Origin: Wylensekiella montiformis
GTDB lineage: Bacteria > Bacillota > Negativicutes > Selenomonadales > Selenomonadaceae
Reading direction: 5' to 3'
DNA length: 64,000 bases
Assembly (NCBI RefSeq): GCF_009697385.1
Contig: NZ_VUNL01000004.1
Coordinates: 171,892-235,891, forward strand
Under the pieces are notes generated by a model. That model did not search any database. It was not told the DNA's origin and was given only the letters and a program-made list of their open reading frames with translations. The translations under genes and the position numbers were made by a program. Each line of letters begins with the position of its first letter. Position 1 is the stretch's first letter. Below are positions 27,219 through 36,366 of the stretch, piece by piece.

Positions 27219-28391
27219 ATGAAGGAACTGGAACTAAAATACGGCTGCAACCCCAATCAGAAACCAGCACGTGTTTTCATGACAGAAGGCGATCTGCCGT
27301 TTAAGGTATTGAACGGAAAACCCGGCTATATCAATCTGCTCGACGCCATGAACAGCTGGCAGCTCGTCCGCGAACTCCGCGCCGCAACGGGACTCCCGGC
27401 CGCGGCCTCATTCAAACACGTCAGCCCGGCCGGTGCCGCGGTAGCGGTGCCGCTTTCCGCTGAACTTCAAAAAGCATACTTTGTCGAAGGCATCGAATTA
27501 TCCCCGGTTGCCACGGCTTACATCCGCGCCCGCGGCGCAGACCGCATGTCGTCCTATGGCGATTTCGTCGCACTGTCGGATGAATGCGACGCACAGACGG
27601 CTTCCTTCCTCAAACGCGAGGTATCTGACGGCATCATTGCTCCGTCTTACTCGGATGCCGCTTTGGAGATTCTGAAAACAAAGCGCAAAGGAACGTATCT
27701 CATCCTGCAGATGGATACGGACTACAAGCCTGAGCCGCTGGAACGCAAGCAGGTATTCGGCATTACCTTCGAGCAGCAGCGCAACGATGTCGAACTTACG
27801 GAGGACTGCCTCAAAGACATTCCCACCGTCAATAAAGAGATTCCGGCATCAGCAAAGCGCGATCTGCTGATCGCCCTGATCACACTGAAATACACCCAGT
27901 CCAATTCCGTCTGCTATGCGAAAGACGGTCAGGCGATCGGCATCGGAGCCGGCCAGCAGTCCCGCGTTCACTGCACGCGTCTTGCCGGCAGCAAGGCCGA
28001 TATATGGTATCTGCGCCAGTCGCCGCAGGTTCTCAATCTGCCGTTCCGCGACGATGTGCGCCGCCCGGACCGCGACAATGCCATCGATGTTTACGTCGGC
28101 GAAGAATATATGGATCTTCTCGGCGGCGAAGAATGGAAACGGGTTTTCACCGAAAAACCGCCGGTATTCACCCGCGAAGAAAAACAGGCATGGCTGTCCA
28201 CGCAGAGCGGCGTCGCACTCGGCTCTGACGCGTTTTTCCCGTTCGGCGACAACATCGAGCGCGCCCATAAGAGCGGCGTTGCCTACGTTGCCCAGGCCGG
28301 CGGCTCCATTCGCGATGACAACGTCATTGCCACCTGCGACAAATACAACATGGCCATGGCTATGACGCATATCCGCCTGTTCCATCATTAA
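27219..28391 (+). CDS. Stand-alone AICAR formyltransferase (PurH C-terminal-type domain)
   Basis: A 390-aa protein that transfers a formyl group from 10-formyltetrahydrofolate to AICAR (ZMP) in purine synthesis. It corresponds to the formyltransferase domain of bifunctional PurH without the N-terminal IMP cyclohydrolase. The catalytic Lys-His pair is in SFKHVSPAG (about residue 65), and the C-terminus has GSIRDDNVIATCDKYNMAM. The start at 27219 has AGGAG nine bases upstream. It is the only gene behind the ZTP riboswitch; the IMP-forming activity must be encoded elsewhere. Confidence 0.88.
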   Translation: MKELELKYGCNPNQKPARVFMTEGDLPFKVLNGKPGYINLLDAMNSWQLVRELRAATGLPAAASFKHVSPAGAAVAVPLSAELQKAYFVEGIELSPVATAYIRARGADRMSSYGDFVALSDECDAQTASFLKREVSDGIIAPSYSDAALEILKTKRKGTYLILQMDTDYKPEPLERKQVFGITFEQQRNDVELTEDCLKDIPTVNKEIPASAKRDLLIALITLKYTQSNSVCYAKDGQAIGIGAGQQSRVHCTRLAGSKADIWYLRQSPQVLNLPFRDDVRRPDRDNAIDVYVGEEYMDLLGGEEWKRVFTEKPPVFTREEKQAWLSTQSGVALGSDAFFPFGDNIERAHKSGVAYVAQAGGSIRDDNVIATCDKYNMAMAMTHIRLFHH

Positions 28392-28419
28392 AAAACAGCC
28401 GGCATTTCGTCCGCAAAAA

Positions 28420-28475
28420 ATAAAGCAGGAGGTTATCCCCCATTTCTGAGGATAACCTCCTGCTTTATTTTTCTT
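28420..28475 (+). terminator. Intrinsic terminator after the AICAR formyltransferase gene
   Basis: A perfect 20-bp stem (28420-28439 and 28450-28469) is followed by TTTTTC. Confidence 0.88.
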
Positions 28476-28476
28476 T

Positions 28477-28534
28477 AGTTATCCACAAAATCATCCACAG
28501 AACAGTGGATATGTTCCTCTTTTTGTGGATAACT
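28477..28534. repeat. Nested inverted repeat carrying DnaA boxes
   Basis: Two exact DnaA boxes, TTATCCACA (28479-28487) and its inverse TGTGGATAA (28524-28532), lie in a perfect 14-bp inverted repeat (28477-28490 and 28521-28534). Inside is a smaller repeat ATCCAC/GTGGAT that includes a one-mismatch box (28491-28499). It lies about 8 kb from dnaA, between converging gene ends. Confidence 0.75.
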
Positions 28535-28550
28535 TTGTTTTTTCATGCAG

Positions 28551-29219
28551 TTAAAGAGAGATACGAAGATATTCCTCCAGCATATCGCGGGCGCTCATTC
28601 CATGCGTTGTCTTCCCTCCCACTTTATTCTTTCCCATTGCCTTGAGCGCGCCATGATAGATATCATCCTCCAGCGAGCCGGGGACAAGATTTTCCCAGTT
28701 CTGCATGCTGTAAGCCCGTTCCTTGATGGCGTTATCCGGACGTCCTGCAACCTCCAGCTCGCTTAAAAACTGAATCTGCTGCGTTTTCGGCCGCAGATAA
28801 TAATGCTCCAAATAATATTTCGGCGGATAGCTGTAATCTTCCGTTTTGTTCCCGTCGGGTTTCTTCTCTTCATCCGCCTGATCGTCCGTCTTAACCAGTT
28901 TGATCCAGACATCGGCAATATACTCATCGCCCGAATGAGGCATCCTGATCCAGCGGGCATTCTGCGTATCCATGAGATAAAGGTACCCGTTGTCTGACAG
29001 CAGCGGGACAAAGCGCTCCTTCTGCCTGCGCGTTTTCTTCCCCTTTTCCTTACTCTGTACCGCCGTCTGATTCTCCGCTCCCGCTGCGGCAGCAGATGTT
29101 TGCGCCGTTGTATTTTCCCCTGCCTTTGCCTGCGTATCCGCCGCACAGGCAAAAGGCACCGGGCTGGTCACAATCAGTCCCAACAGAAGCACCCCGGCAA
29201 GATAAGCCATTTTTTTCAC
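28551..29219 (-). CDS. Secreted protein of unknown function, 222 aa
   Basis: A signal peptide (MKKMAYLAGVLLLGLIV, cut near ACA-AD) is followed by an Ala/Thr/Glu/Lys-rich linker and a basic patch (KGKKTRRQKER). The mature domain (about residues 68-222) contains Tyr-rich stretches such as NGYLYLMDTQNARWIRMP and YLEHYYLRPKTQQIQFLSELE. This looks like the surface-protein type seen in Negativicutes that reports lengths of conserved Tyr/Trp residues, but I do not recognise a named family. It is predicted to be periplasmic. It is a single gene between the DnaA-box repeat and parS site 3. Confidence 0.75.
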   Translation of the reverse strand: MKKMAYLAGVLLLGLIVTSPVPFACAADTQAKAGENTTAQTSAAAAGAENQTAVQSKEKGKKTRRQKERFVPLLSDNGYLYLMDTQNARWIRMPHSGDEYIADVWIKLVKTDDQADEEKKPDGNKTEDYSYPPKYYLEHYYLRPKTQQIQFLSELEVAGRPDNAIKERAYSMQNWENLVPGSLEDDIYHGALKAMGKNKVGGKTTHGMSARDMLEEYLRISL

Positions 29220-29332
29220 GTCATTCTCTCCTTCCCGTTTGCCATAATCCTATTCTTTCATTTCGCTGTCAGCCGCCATTTTCCTTTTTGCTTTTCCGTG
29301 AAATCCGGCAAAAGAGATCGTTGCCGGCAAAT

Positions 29333-29372
29333 CATAGAGGAGAATGTTTCACGTGAAACATTCTCCTCTATG
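29333..29372. repeat. parS site 3 at the centre of a perfect 40-bp palindrome
   Basis: An exact parS TGTTTCACGTGAAACA (29345-29360) is extended on both sides to a perfect 40-bp palindrome (29333-29372). It lies just after the rsmG stop codon and could also fold as a hairpin at the end of that transcript. Confidence 0.93.
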
Positions 29373-29376
29373 TCCG

Positions 29377-30090
29377 TCACAATGGATTTTTAGCAGGCGT
29401 TCCCGCCTTGCGCGGATAAGACTTCGGCGTAGGCTTCGCTTTCGTGATGACGATGACCGCCCGCTTGTCTTCCAGTCCGGGCAGACGTACCGTGCGGCTT
29501 TCCATTTGCCCGCCGCCCAGTACCCGGACGGCCTTTTCCGCTTCTCTTTCTTCCGCTTCATAATCGCGGCCCTTAAGCGCGAGAAAATGTCCGCCGCACC
29601 GGACAAAAGGCAAACAATATTCGCAAAGGACCGGCAAGCGGGCCACTGCCCGCGAAACGGCAAGATCAAACCGTTCGCGGTATTTCTTATTCCGCGCACC
29701 CTCTTCTGCCCGCGCATGGACGCACTCGACCTGCTGCAGTCCAAGCGCATCGACCACCGTCTGCAGAAATTTCACCCGCTTATTCAAAGAATCCATCAAA
29801 GTCAGACGCACGGACGGACAGAATATCTTTAGAGGCAGTCCCGGAAAGCCGGCGCCTGTCCCAACGTCGATCATCGACACATCTCCGGTAAAGAGCGCCG
29901 GATCATAAGCGGTCAGCGAATCGATCATATGCTTGACCGCTACTTCCTGCGGCCCGGTGATGGCCGTGAGATTCATTTTTTCATTCCATTCCACAAGCAG
30001 TTCATAATAGCGGCGGAACTGACCGAACTGCTCATCGGAAAGAACGATGCCATACTGTTCTGCCGCTCGTTTCATTTCATCGATAAACAT
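29377..30090 (-). CDS. rsmG: 16S rRNA (guanine527-N7)-methyltransferase RsmG (GidB)
   Basis: A 237-aa SAM-dependent methyltransferase. It has the RsmG N-terminal block (WNEKMNLTAI), the SAM loop IDVGTGAGFPGLPLKI and SRAVARLPVLCEY. The C-terminus has a basic Lys/Pro tail. The start at 30090 has AGGAG nine bases upstream; an ATG nine codons earlier has poorer spacing. It lies 60 bases after mnmG in the usual origin-proximal order. Confidence 0.94.
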   Translation of the reverse strand: MFIDEMKRAAEQYGIVLSDEQFGQFRRYYELLVEWNEKMNLTAITGPQEVAVKHMIDSLTAYDPALFTGDVSMIDVGTGAGFPGLPLKIFCPSVRLTLMDSLNKRVKFLQTVVDALGLQQVECVHARAEEGARNKKYRERFDLAVSRAVARLPVLCEYCLPFVRCGGHFLALKGRDYEAEEREAEKAVRVLGGGQMESRTVRLPGLEDKRAVIVITKAKPTPKSYPRKAGTPAKNPL

Positions 30091-30149
30091 AATCACGTTC
30101 TCCTGTCTGCTGACCATTTCTCGTTCAACGTCTCCCCGGTTCCAAACGG

Positions 30150-32054
30150 TTACTTTTGGGATTTCCCGAGCCGCCGCTGCTGTTCCAGCCAGACCAGCAG
30201 CACGGAAATATCGGCGGGCGATACGCCGCTGATGCGGCTGGCCTGTCCCACAGAACGCGGGCGGATCTTCGACAGCTTTTCCCGGCCCTCGTCCCGCAGG
30301 CTTGGCACTTGCTGATAATCCATATCCTCCGGCAGCAGTTTTTCCTCCAGCTTTTCCATATGTTCTACCTGCTCCTGCTGCTTTTTGATATAGCCTTCAT
30401 AAGTAATGGAAATTTCCACCTGCTGACGCACCTCCGGCTCAAGCTCCGGCAGGCTGAAAACGGTCTGCAATCCGGTGTACGTAACATCCGGCCGGCGCAA
30501 AAGCTCATAGAAAGTCGTGGCGTTGCGGATCGGCTCAATACCGGCTTCACTGAGCTTCTTCCTGATTTCCTGCGTGGGATTGATGGAATTCTTTTTCAGA
30601 TACGCCATGGCGTCCTGAATGGCTTTCTGCTTTTTTGTAAAGCGCTCCCAGCGCTCATCCGATACAAGTCCCACGCGGCGCCCCATCGGCGTCAGGCGCT
30701 GATCGGCATTGTCCTGTCGCAGCAGCAGACGGTACTCAGCCCGGCTCGTCATCATACGATACGGCTCGCTCGTTCCCTTCGTCACCAGATCATCGATCAG
30801 CACGCCGATATAAGCGTCGCTGCGCTTGAGAATCAGCGGTTCCCCGCCCCTGACCAGCATAGCGGCATTAATCCCGGCGATGATGCCCTGAGCCGCGGCC
30901 TCTTCGTAGCCCGACGTACCGTTGGACTGTCCGGCGGAGAAAAAGCCCTTTATCGTCTTAAATTCCAAGGTCGGGCGCAGCTGGGTCGGGTCGATGCAGT
31001 CATATTCAATCGCATAACCGGCGCGCATGACATGCGCATGTTCCAGCCCCGGTATCGTATGCAGAAAAGCCAGCTGGACATCCATCGGCATGCTCGTCGA
31101 CATGCCCTGAACATAAACCTCATTCGTATGCAGCCCCTCCGGCTCAAGAAAGAGCTGATGCCGCGCCTTGTCCGGAAAGCGCAGGATCTTCGTCTCGATG
31201 GACGGGCAGTAGCGCGGCCCGATTCCCTCGATGATGCCGTTGGCCATCGGCGCGCGGCTCATATTGTCCCGCAGAATCTTATGCGTCGCCTCATTCGTAT
31301 AGGTAAGCCAGCATGGCGTCTGCTCGCGCGTCGTCACATCGCTCATGAAGGAAAAATTACGGCACGCGTCGTCCCCCGGCTGCTTTTCCATTTTATCATA
31401 ATCCAATGTGCGGGCGTCGACCCGGGCAGGCGTTCCCGTCTTGAACCGCATCAGCCGGACGCCCGCTTCGCGCAGGGAATCCGAAAAGCGCAGCGCGGCG
31501 CGCTGTCCGTTCGGACCGCCCGTATAGGTATGCTCGCCGACGATGATGCGCCCCCGAAGGTATGTTCCGGTTGCCATGACGACGGCAGCAGCCTTATAGA
31601 TCTCGCCGGTCTCCGCCTGAACGCCCGTCACTTTGCCGTTCTCGATAATCACCCGGTCGATGAGAAGCTGCTTGACGTCGAGATGCTCCGTATTCTCGCA
31701 GGTTTCCTTCATCATAAATTGATAGCGTTTCTTATCCGCCTGTGCGCGCAAGGCATGAACGGCCGGCCCTTTTCCCGTGTTGAGCATGCGGAACTGGATG
31801 CACGTCTTATCCGCGTTGATTCCCATCTCGCCGCCCAGCGCATCGACCTCCCGTACCAGATGGCCTTTGGCCGGTCCGCCTACAGACGGATTGCACGGCA
31901 TCATGGCGATATTATCCATCGACAATGTGACCAGCAGCGTCCGGCAGCCGATTCGCGCAGCGGCCAGCGCAGCTTCCACGCCGGCATGTCCCGCGCCGAC
32001 GACGATGACCTCATATTCTCCCGCTACAAAAACATTTCCCTCTTCGCAGTCCAA
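30150..32054 (-). CDS. mnmG: tRNA U34 modification enzyme MnmG (GidA)
   Basis: An FAD/NADH enzyme that, with MnmE, forms cmnm5U34 in tRNA. The FAD site [39 protein letters not shown] and the MnmG signatures [14 protein letters not shown] and ATGTY are present, and the C-terminal helical domain is complete. The start is taken as TTG at 32054 with AGGGGGG six bases upstream. A TTG eight codons earlier (32078) lies too close to mnmE to have a ribosome site. Confidence 0.93.
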   Translation of the reverse strand: MDCEEGNVFVAGEYEVIVVGAGHAGVEAALAAARIGCRTLLVTLSMDNIAMMPCNPSVGGPAKGHLVREVDALGGEMGINADKTCIQFRMLNTGKGPAVHALRAQADKKRYQFMMKETCENTEHLDVKQLLIDRVIIENGKVTGVQAETGEIYKAAAVVMATGTYLRGRIIVGEHTYTGGPNGQRAALRFSDSLREAGVRLMRFKTGTPARVDARTLDYDKMEKQPGDDACRNFSFMSDVTTREQTPCWLTYTNEATHKILRDNMSRAPMANGIIEGIGPRYCPSIETKILRFPDKARHQLFLEPEGLHTNEVYVQGMSTSMPMDVQLAFLHTIPGLEHAHVMRAGYAIEYDCIDPTQLRPTLEFKTIKGFFSAGQSNGTSGYEEAAAQGIIAGINAAMLVRGGEPLILKRSDAYIGVLIDDLVTKGTSEPYRMMTSRAEYRLLLRQDNADQRLTPMGRRVGLVSDERWERFTKKQKAIQDAMAYLKKNSINPTQEIRKKLSEAGIEPIRNATTFYELLRRPDVTYTGLQTVFSLPELEPEVRQQVEISITYEGYIKKQQEQVEHMEKLEEKLLPEDMDYQQVPSLRDEGREKLSKIRPRSVGQASRISGVSPADISVLLVWLEQQRRLGKSQK

Positions 32055-32093
32055 AAGAATCCCCCCTGCCCATAACAATATGCTTCACCCGGA

Positions 32094-33476
32094 TTACTTC
32101 CCGATGCAGAATTTCGAAAAAATTTCCTGAATAATATCCTCGCCAACCGTCTCGCCGGTCAATTCACCCAGCGTTTCCCAGGCCGACCGAAGATCAATGG
32201 AGATGAAATCCAGCCCCATCTCCGCTCCGATGGTGCGCAGCGCAGCCGCCAGATGCCCATCGGCCCGGCGCAGGATCTCCGCTTGCTTCGCATCGTTGAC
32301 GAATCCACCCTCGCCGCCTTCCTCGCTGCCATGATAGACCCGTTTCGCGATGGCCGCTTCCAGCTTGTCCAGCCCCTCGCCGGTCGCCGTGGAAAGAGGA
32401 AATACCGGCAAATCCGTCCGATCCCGTATCATCTCATCCGTTGTAACAGCGGGAAGATCCGATTTATTGAGCAGAACCATCGCCTCTTTGCCGCGGATCA
32501 AGGAAAGAATCTCCTCGTCCTCCGCCGTGAGCGCCTGCGACCCGTCAAACAGGGCCAGAATCAATCCTGCCTCATCGGCATACGCTCTGGCCCGGCTCAC
32601 GCCGATTCGTTCGACCACATCATCGGTCTTTCTTATCCCCGCCGTATCGATGATACGCAGCGGCACGCCGCCCACATTGACGAATTCTTCAATCGAATCG
32701 CGTGTGGTTCCCGGAATATCCGTCACAATGGCCCGTTCCTCGCGCAGCAGCACGTTCATGAGCGAGGACTTGCCGACATTCGGCTTGCCGATAATCGCCG
32801 TCAGCAGCCCGTCTTTCAGGATGCGTCCGGTCTGGGCCGTATCGAGCATCTTCCTTATTTTATTGCGTATATCAACCACTTTTTTTTCGATGGCATCGGT
32901 CACAACCTCATCGACTTCATCCTCCGGAAAGTCGATAGCCGCTTCCAGATGCGCGATCATGCCGAGAATATCCCGGCGCATCGCCTGAATCTGGCCGGAA
33001 AACCGGCCGGTCAGATGGCCTGCCGCCATTTTCAGCGACCGCTCGGTTTTCGCGCCAATGAGATCCATGACCGCCTGCGCCTGTGACAAATCCAGCCGCC
33101 CGTTCAAAAAGGCGCGCTTGGTAAATTCGCCGCGCTCGGCGCTGCGCGCTCCGGCCCGCCAGGTCAGGAAAAGGGTCTTCTGCAGCGCCACAGCGCCGCC
33201 ATGACACTGCAGCTCCACCACATCCTCCTTCGTATAAGAATGGGGCGCCTTCATCACCAGCGCTATCGCTTCGTCCACGACCGCGCCGCTTTCGTCTACA
33301 ATCCGGCCGTATACCGCCCGCTGCGTTTCCGTTTCAGCGAGTGTTTTGCCGCAAGCCGCCCGGAATACCGCATCCGCCACGGACAGAGCCCTTTCTCCGC
33401 TGATCCGGACAATGCCGATCCCGCCTTCGCCTCTGGCCGTAGCAATCGCACTGATCGTTTCCGCCTGCTGCACCAT
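32094..33476 (-). CDS. mnmE: tRNA modification GTPase MnmE (TrmE)
   Basis: A 460-aa partner of MnmG. The N-terminal tetrahydrofolate-binding domain starts ISAIATARGEGGIGIVR. The G domain has P-loop GKPNVGKSSLMN, switch DIPGTTRDSIEE, IDTAGIR and NKSD. The C-terminus ends CIGK with the conserved Cys. The start has AGGGAG two bases before ATG, so the spacing is tight. Confidence 0.95.
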   Translation of the reverse strand: MVQQAETISAIATARGEGGIGIVRISGERALSVADAVFRAACGKTLAETETQRAVYGRIVDESGAVVDEAIALVMKAPHSYTKEDVVELQCHGGAVALQKTLFLTWRAGARSAERGEFTKRAFLNGRLDLSQAQAVMDLIGAKTERSLKMAAGHLTGRFSGQIQAMRRDILGMIAHLEAAIDFPEDEVDEVVTDAIEKKVVDIRNKIRKMLDTAQTGRILKDGLLTAIIGKPNVGKSSLMNVLLREERAIVTDIPGTTRDSIEEFVNVGGVPLRIIDTAGIRKTDDVVERIGVSRARAYADEAGLILALFDGSQALTAEDEEILSLIRGKEAMVLLNKSDLPAVTTDEMIRDRTDLPVFPLSTATGEGLDKLEAAIAKRVYHGSEEGGEGGFVNDAKQAEILRRADGHLAAALRTIGAEMGLDFISIDLRSAWETLGELTGETVGEDIIQEIFSKFCIGK

Positions 33477-33500
33477 ATCTCCCTCTTTCCTGATTAGTAG

Positions 33501-33534
33501 AAAAGGGCAGTCTCAATCATGAGACAGCCCTTTC
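33501..33534 (-). terminator. Terminator between jag and mnmE
   Basis: A 14-bp stem with one mismatch (arms 33502-33515 and 33520-33533) is followed on the minus strand by TTTTC. It may separate the yidC-jag and mnmE-mnmG units. Confidence 0.65.
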
Positions 33535-33622
33535 ACAGCTCTCTGTTTCCAGCTTCCTATTTTACTTTATCCTGCAGCAAATCTGTACAAAAGCGCGCTC
33601 TTCATACAGACCTGCTTAACTC

Positions 33623-34390
33623 TTAATACTCCTGCTGCTCGCCGCGGCTGAAATCACGGCGGCGGCGGCGCTTCGGCGCAATCACCACATAGCGGCGCGG
33701 CTCATCGCCGGCGCTGTAGGTAATGACCCGGCGATTATCCTGCAGGGCCATATGAATGATTTTGCGTTCATGCCGGTTCATCGGTTCAAGATGAACTTCC
33801 TGACCGATGCGGCAGGCTTTTTCTGCCAGATGGCCGGCCAGACGGCTCAGAGTCTCCTCACGACGCGAGCGATAGTTCTCCACATCGAGAACGATGCGGA
33901 CACGGTCTTCGGAAATCCCCCGGTTTGCCGCCAGATTGGTCAGATACTGCAGAGCGTCCAGCGTCTGACCGTGCTTGCCGATCAATACGCCAAGATTCTC
34001 CCCGTCCAGACAGAACAGCACGCCGTCCTCCGTATCGCGGCGCGTCAGTGCAACCGTAAGATTCATGGCCGAAAAAACATCCTGCAGGAATTTGATAGCC
34101 CGCTGCACCTGATCACCAGCCTGTCCCGGATCCAAAGCGGAAGACGCCTGCGTCTCTTCCGCAGCCGCGCGCTCCTCCACGGCCTGATGTGACGGTGTCT
34201 CAGCACCCGATACAGCCTTTTTCCGCACGCGTATCCGTGCGGGCTTTACGCCAATCAGCCCGAAAAGCCCGCGAGAGGGCTTTTCCAGTACCTCATACTC
34301 CACGTCAGCCGCTTCGGCGCCAAGCGTTTCCAAGGCCTGCCGGAGCGCCGCTTCGACTGTTTTCCCCGTTGCTTCTATTACCTCTGCCAT
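33623..34390 (-). CDS. jag: RNA-binding protein KhpB (Jag, SpoIIIJ-associated)
   Basis: A 255-aa protein with an N-terminal Jag_N domain (MAEVIEATGKTVEAALRQAL), a charged linker, a KH domain (GxxG loop as GKHG near residue 155) and a C-terminal R3H domain (NRHERKIIHMAL, ending in a basic tail). KhpB acts with KhpA in RNA-based control of cell elongation. The start has AGGAGG nine bases upstream. It follows yidC by one base. Confidence 0.93.
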   Translation of the reverse strand: MAEVIEATGKTVEAALRQALETLGAEAADVEYEVLEKPSRGLFGLIGVKPARIRVRKKAVSGAETPSHQAVEERAAAEETQASSALDPGQAGDQVQRAIKFLQDVFSAMNLTVALTRRDTEDGVLFCLDGENLGVLIGKHGQTLDALQYLTNLAANRGISEDRVRIVLDVENYRSRREETLSRLAGHLAEKACRIGQEVHLEPMNRHERKIIHMALQDNRRVITYSAGDEPRRYVVIAPKRRRRRDFSRGEQQEY

Positions 34391-34391
34391 A

Positions 34392-35060
34392 TCAGGCAGC
34401 CTCCTTCTTCTTATCCTCATCGCGGTACATCCACCATTGCTGGGCAATCTGCACCACATTCATCGTAACCCAGTACAGCACCAGTCCGGAAGGGAAATTC
34501 AGACTGATCCAGCCGATGAACAGCGGCATGACCGTCATCATGATCTTCATCTGCTGATTCATCTCTGTCGTGGTCATTTTCTGCTGAAGGAAGGTCGTCA
34601 GCGCAGAAAGAACCGGCAGGATATACAGCGGATCCGGAGCGGACATGCTTGGAAGCCATAAGAACTTCGCCGCCTCCTCCGACGGATAGCTGAAATTATA
34701 CAGCGCATAGTACATCCCCATCAGAATCGGCATCTGAATGAGCAGCGGCAGACAGCCTGCCAGCGGGTTGACGCCAGCTTCCTTATAAAGCGCGCCGACC
34801 TTCTGCTGCATAACCTGCGGATTGTCCTTATACTTTTCCTGAATTTTTTTCATCTTCGGCGACAGTTCCTGCATCGCCTTCATCGACTTGACCTGCTTGA
34901 CGGTCAGCGGATAAAGGATCATCTTGATAATGATCGTCAGAAGAATAATCGCCAGACCATAGCTGCCGATACCGGCCAGATCCGTAATCGAATATAATGC
35001 CTCAAGCACGAAGTGCAGAAGATTCTCAATCGGTGTAAACAAAGTGCCAAAAAAGCCCAC
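34392..35060 (-). CDS. yidC: Membrane protein insertase YidC (SpoIIIJ/OxaA type)
   Basis: A 222-aa five-helix insertase without the large periplasmic domain of Gram-negative YidC. Conserved regions GSYGLAIILLTIIIKMILYPL, LPLLIQMPILMGMYYAL and FPSGLVLYWVTMNVV are present. The positively charged groove residue, usually Arg, appears to be Lys in IIIKMILYPL. No lipobox is seen at the N-terminus. It lies in the rpmH-rnpA-yidD-yidC-jag cluster. Confidence 0.94.
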   Translation of the reverse strand: MGFFGTLFTPIENLLHFVLEALYSITDLAGIGSYGLAIILLTIIIKMILYPLTVKQVKSMKAMQELSPKMKKIQEKYKDNPQVMQQKVGALYKEAGVNPLAGCLPLLIQMPILMGMYYALYNFSYPSEEAAKFLWLPSMSAPDPLYILPVLSALTTFLQQKMTTTEMNQQMKIMMTVMPLFIGWISLNFPSGLVLYWVTMNVVQIAQQWWMYRDEDKKKEAA

Positions 35061-35099
35061 GCCATCACGTCCTAATCTAAAAACTCAAACCAACAACAT

Positions 35100-35309
35100 C
35101 TATGGAACAGGGTCGTAGCCGCCCTCATGAAAGGGATGACAGCGCAGGATCCGCTTTATGGCCAGCCAGCCGCCGCGGCGCACCCCGTATTTTTCTACTG
35201 CAGTCATGGCATACTCCGAGCAGGTCGGAACATACCGGCAGGAAGGCGGACTCAGCGGCGAGATAAACGCCCGGTAAAAACGAATGCCCGCGAGTATTGC
35301 CTTCTTCAC
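35100..35309 (-). CDS. yidD: Membrane protein insertion efficiency factor YidD
   Basis: A 69-aa protein with the invariant motif set: [32 protein letters not shown] and [12 protein letters not shown]. It assists YidC-dependent insertion. It overlaps rnpA by four bases (ATGA). Confidence 0.95.
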   Translation of the reverse strand: MKKAILAGIRFYRAFISPLSPPSCRYVPTCSEYAMTAVEKYGVRRGGWLAIKRILRCHPFHEGGYDPVP

Positions 35310-35683
35310 GCCTTATTCCCTCTTTTCTGCGAACCTTCCTGCAAAAAAATGCCCGCTTTCCGGCCCAGAGACAAAAACGCGTCTTCCACCACATCGCATT
35401 TCACGCCCGTCATGGCCTTCCGACCGACAAGCAGCAGAGCCAGCCCCGGCCGCACGAGATCCTGATGCTTCCGGTAGCTTTCACGCAGCAGGCGCTTGAC
35501 CCGGCTGCGGACCGCTGCACAGCCCAGCTTTTTCCCGGCGGCAAAGCCAACCTTTCCGTCAAGCTGGTCCGAAACAAAGACATACAGGACAAAATACCGG
35601 TTTGCATACGAACGACCGGCGTGATAAACCCGCTGAAAATCGCTGCGGCGCTTCAGCATCCGTTTTCTCGGTAAGGTAAACAT
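35306..35683 (-). CDS. rnpA: Ribonuclease P protein component
   Basis: A 125-aa basic protein with the RNR signature in the form [15 protein letters not shown] (about residues 59-73) and the N-terminal [17 protein letters not shown]. It assists the RNase P RNA in tRNA 5' processing. Confidence 0.95.
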   Translation of the reverse strand: MFTLPRKRMLKRRSDFQRVYHAGRSYANRYFVLYVFVSDQLDGKVGFAAGKKLGCAAVRSRVKRLLRESYRKHQDLVRPGLALLLVGRKAMTGVKCDVVEDAFLSLGRKAGIFLQEGSQKRGNKA

Positions 35684-35724
35684 TCCGTCTTTCCACCAAA
35701 TCTATATCAATGCGTATTGCTAAC

Positions 35725-35754
35725 AAAGAAAAAGGCCACCGCGTCAGTGACCTT
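35725..35754 (-). terminator. Weak terminator/attenuator between rpmH and rnpA
   Basis: AAGGTCAC and GTGGCCTT (35754-35747 and 35739-35732) form an 8-bp stem with one G-T pair, followed by TTTTT on the minus strand. Such an element would let more rpmH than rnpA be made. Confidence 0.55.
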
Positions 35755-35763
35755 GCCTTGAAT

Positions 35764-35898
35764 TTATGCCGAAAGCTTCTTTCTGCCGCGCTGGCGCCTT
35801 CTCTTCAGAACGAGACGGCCGCCTTTCGTCTTCATACGCTCGCGGAAGCCATGAGTCTGTTTTCTCCAATGGTTATTCGGCTGATAAGTCTGTTTCAT
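35764..35898 (-). CDS. rpmH: 50S ribosomal protein L34
   Basis: A 44-aa very basic protein, beginning [20 protein letters not shown] and ending [12 protein letters not shown], the standard bL34 sequence. AAAGGAGGTG lies eight bases before ATG. It is the first gene of the leftward cluster and has a consensus promoter upstream. Confidence 0.97.
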   Translation of the reverse strand: MKQTYQPNNHWRKQTHGFRERMKTKGGRLVLKRRRQRGRKKLSA

Positions 35899-36020
35899 TC
35901 GCTGAACACCTCCTTTATCGCAGTCTCTACGGATTTTCTGTCCGCCGAAACGGCTGCAACAGAATACTTCGCTGTTTCACGCTCAGGCGGAGGCATCCTC
36001 CGCACTAAGACTCAAAATAA

Positions 36021-36049
36021 ATTATAGACTACGCCCGATAGCGTGTCAA
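36021..36049 (-). promoter_or_regulatory. Perfect consensus promoter of rpmH
   Basis: On the minus strand TTGACA (36049-36044), a 17-base spacer and TATAAT (36026-36021), both boxes fully consensus, about 120 bases before rpmH. Confidence 0.85.
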
Positions 36050-36079
36050 GATTTTATCCAGTTCATTTCCCGCCATTTG

Positions 36080-36309
36080 TGTGGATAAAATCACCATAAT
36101 CCTCGTTTGTCCACGGAAAAACTGTTGATAACTTTCGTCGATTTTGATAAGATATTGTTGATTATTGTGCGGAAAACTCCACAGGATGCAAAATACTCTG
36201 CGTTTTTCTTACAGCGCTGTCCATATTTCCTGCCTCTTTCCTCAAAACTGTTTCTGGTTATCCACACCTGTGGATAATAATGTGGATAAAAAAATTCACC
36301 TGTGGAAAA
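36080..36309. other. oriC, upstream part: DnaA-box cluster before dnaA
   Basis: Four exact DnaA boxes lie at 36080-36088 (inverse), 36258-36266 (forward), 36269-36277 (inverse) and 36281-36289 (inverse). One-mismatch boxes lie at 36123-36131 and 36301-36309. The surrounding 350 bases between rpmH and dnaA contain no gene. The boxes close to dnaA probably also autoregulate it. Confidence 0.85.
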
Positions 36310-36366
36310 TTTTTCTTCATAACTACATAACTAACATACTAACTAACGCAGAAAGGGTTATTTTAC

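Noticed and set aside
30156..32075. Long plus-strand frame opposite mnmG
   Set aside because: Mirror frame of a well-conserved gene, no motif and no ribosome site.
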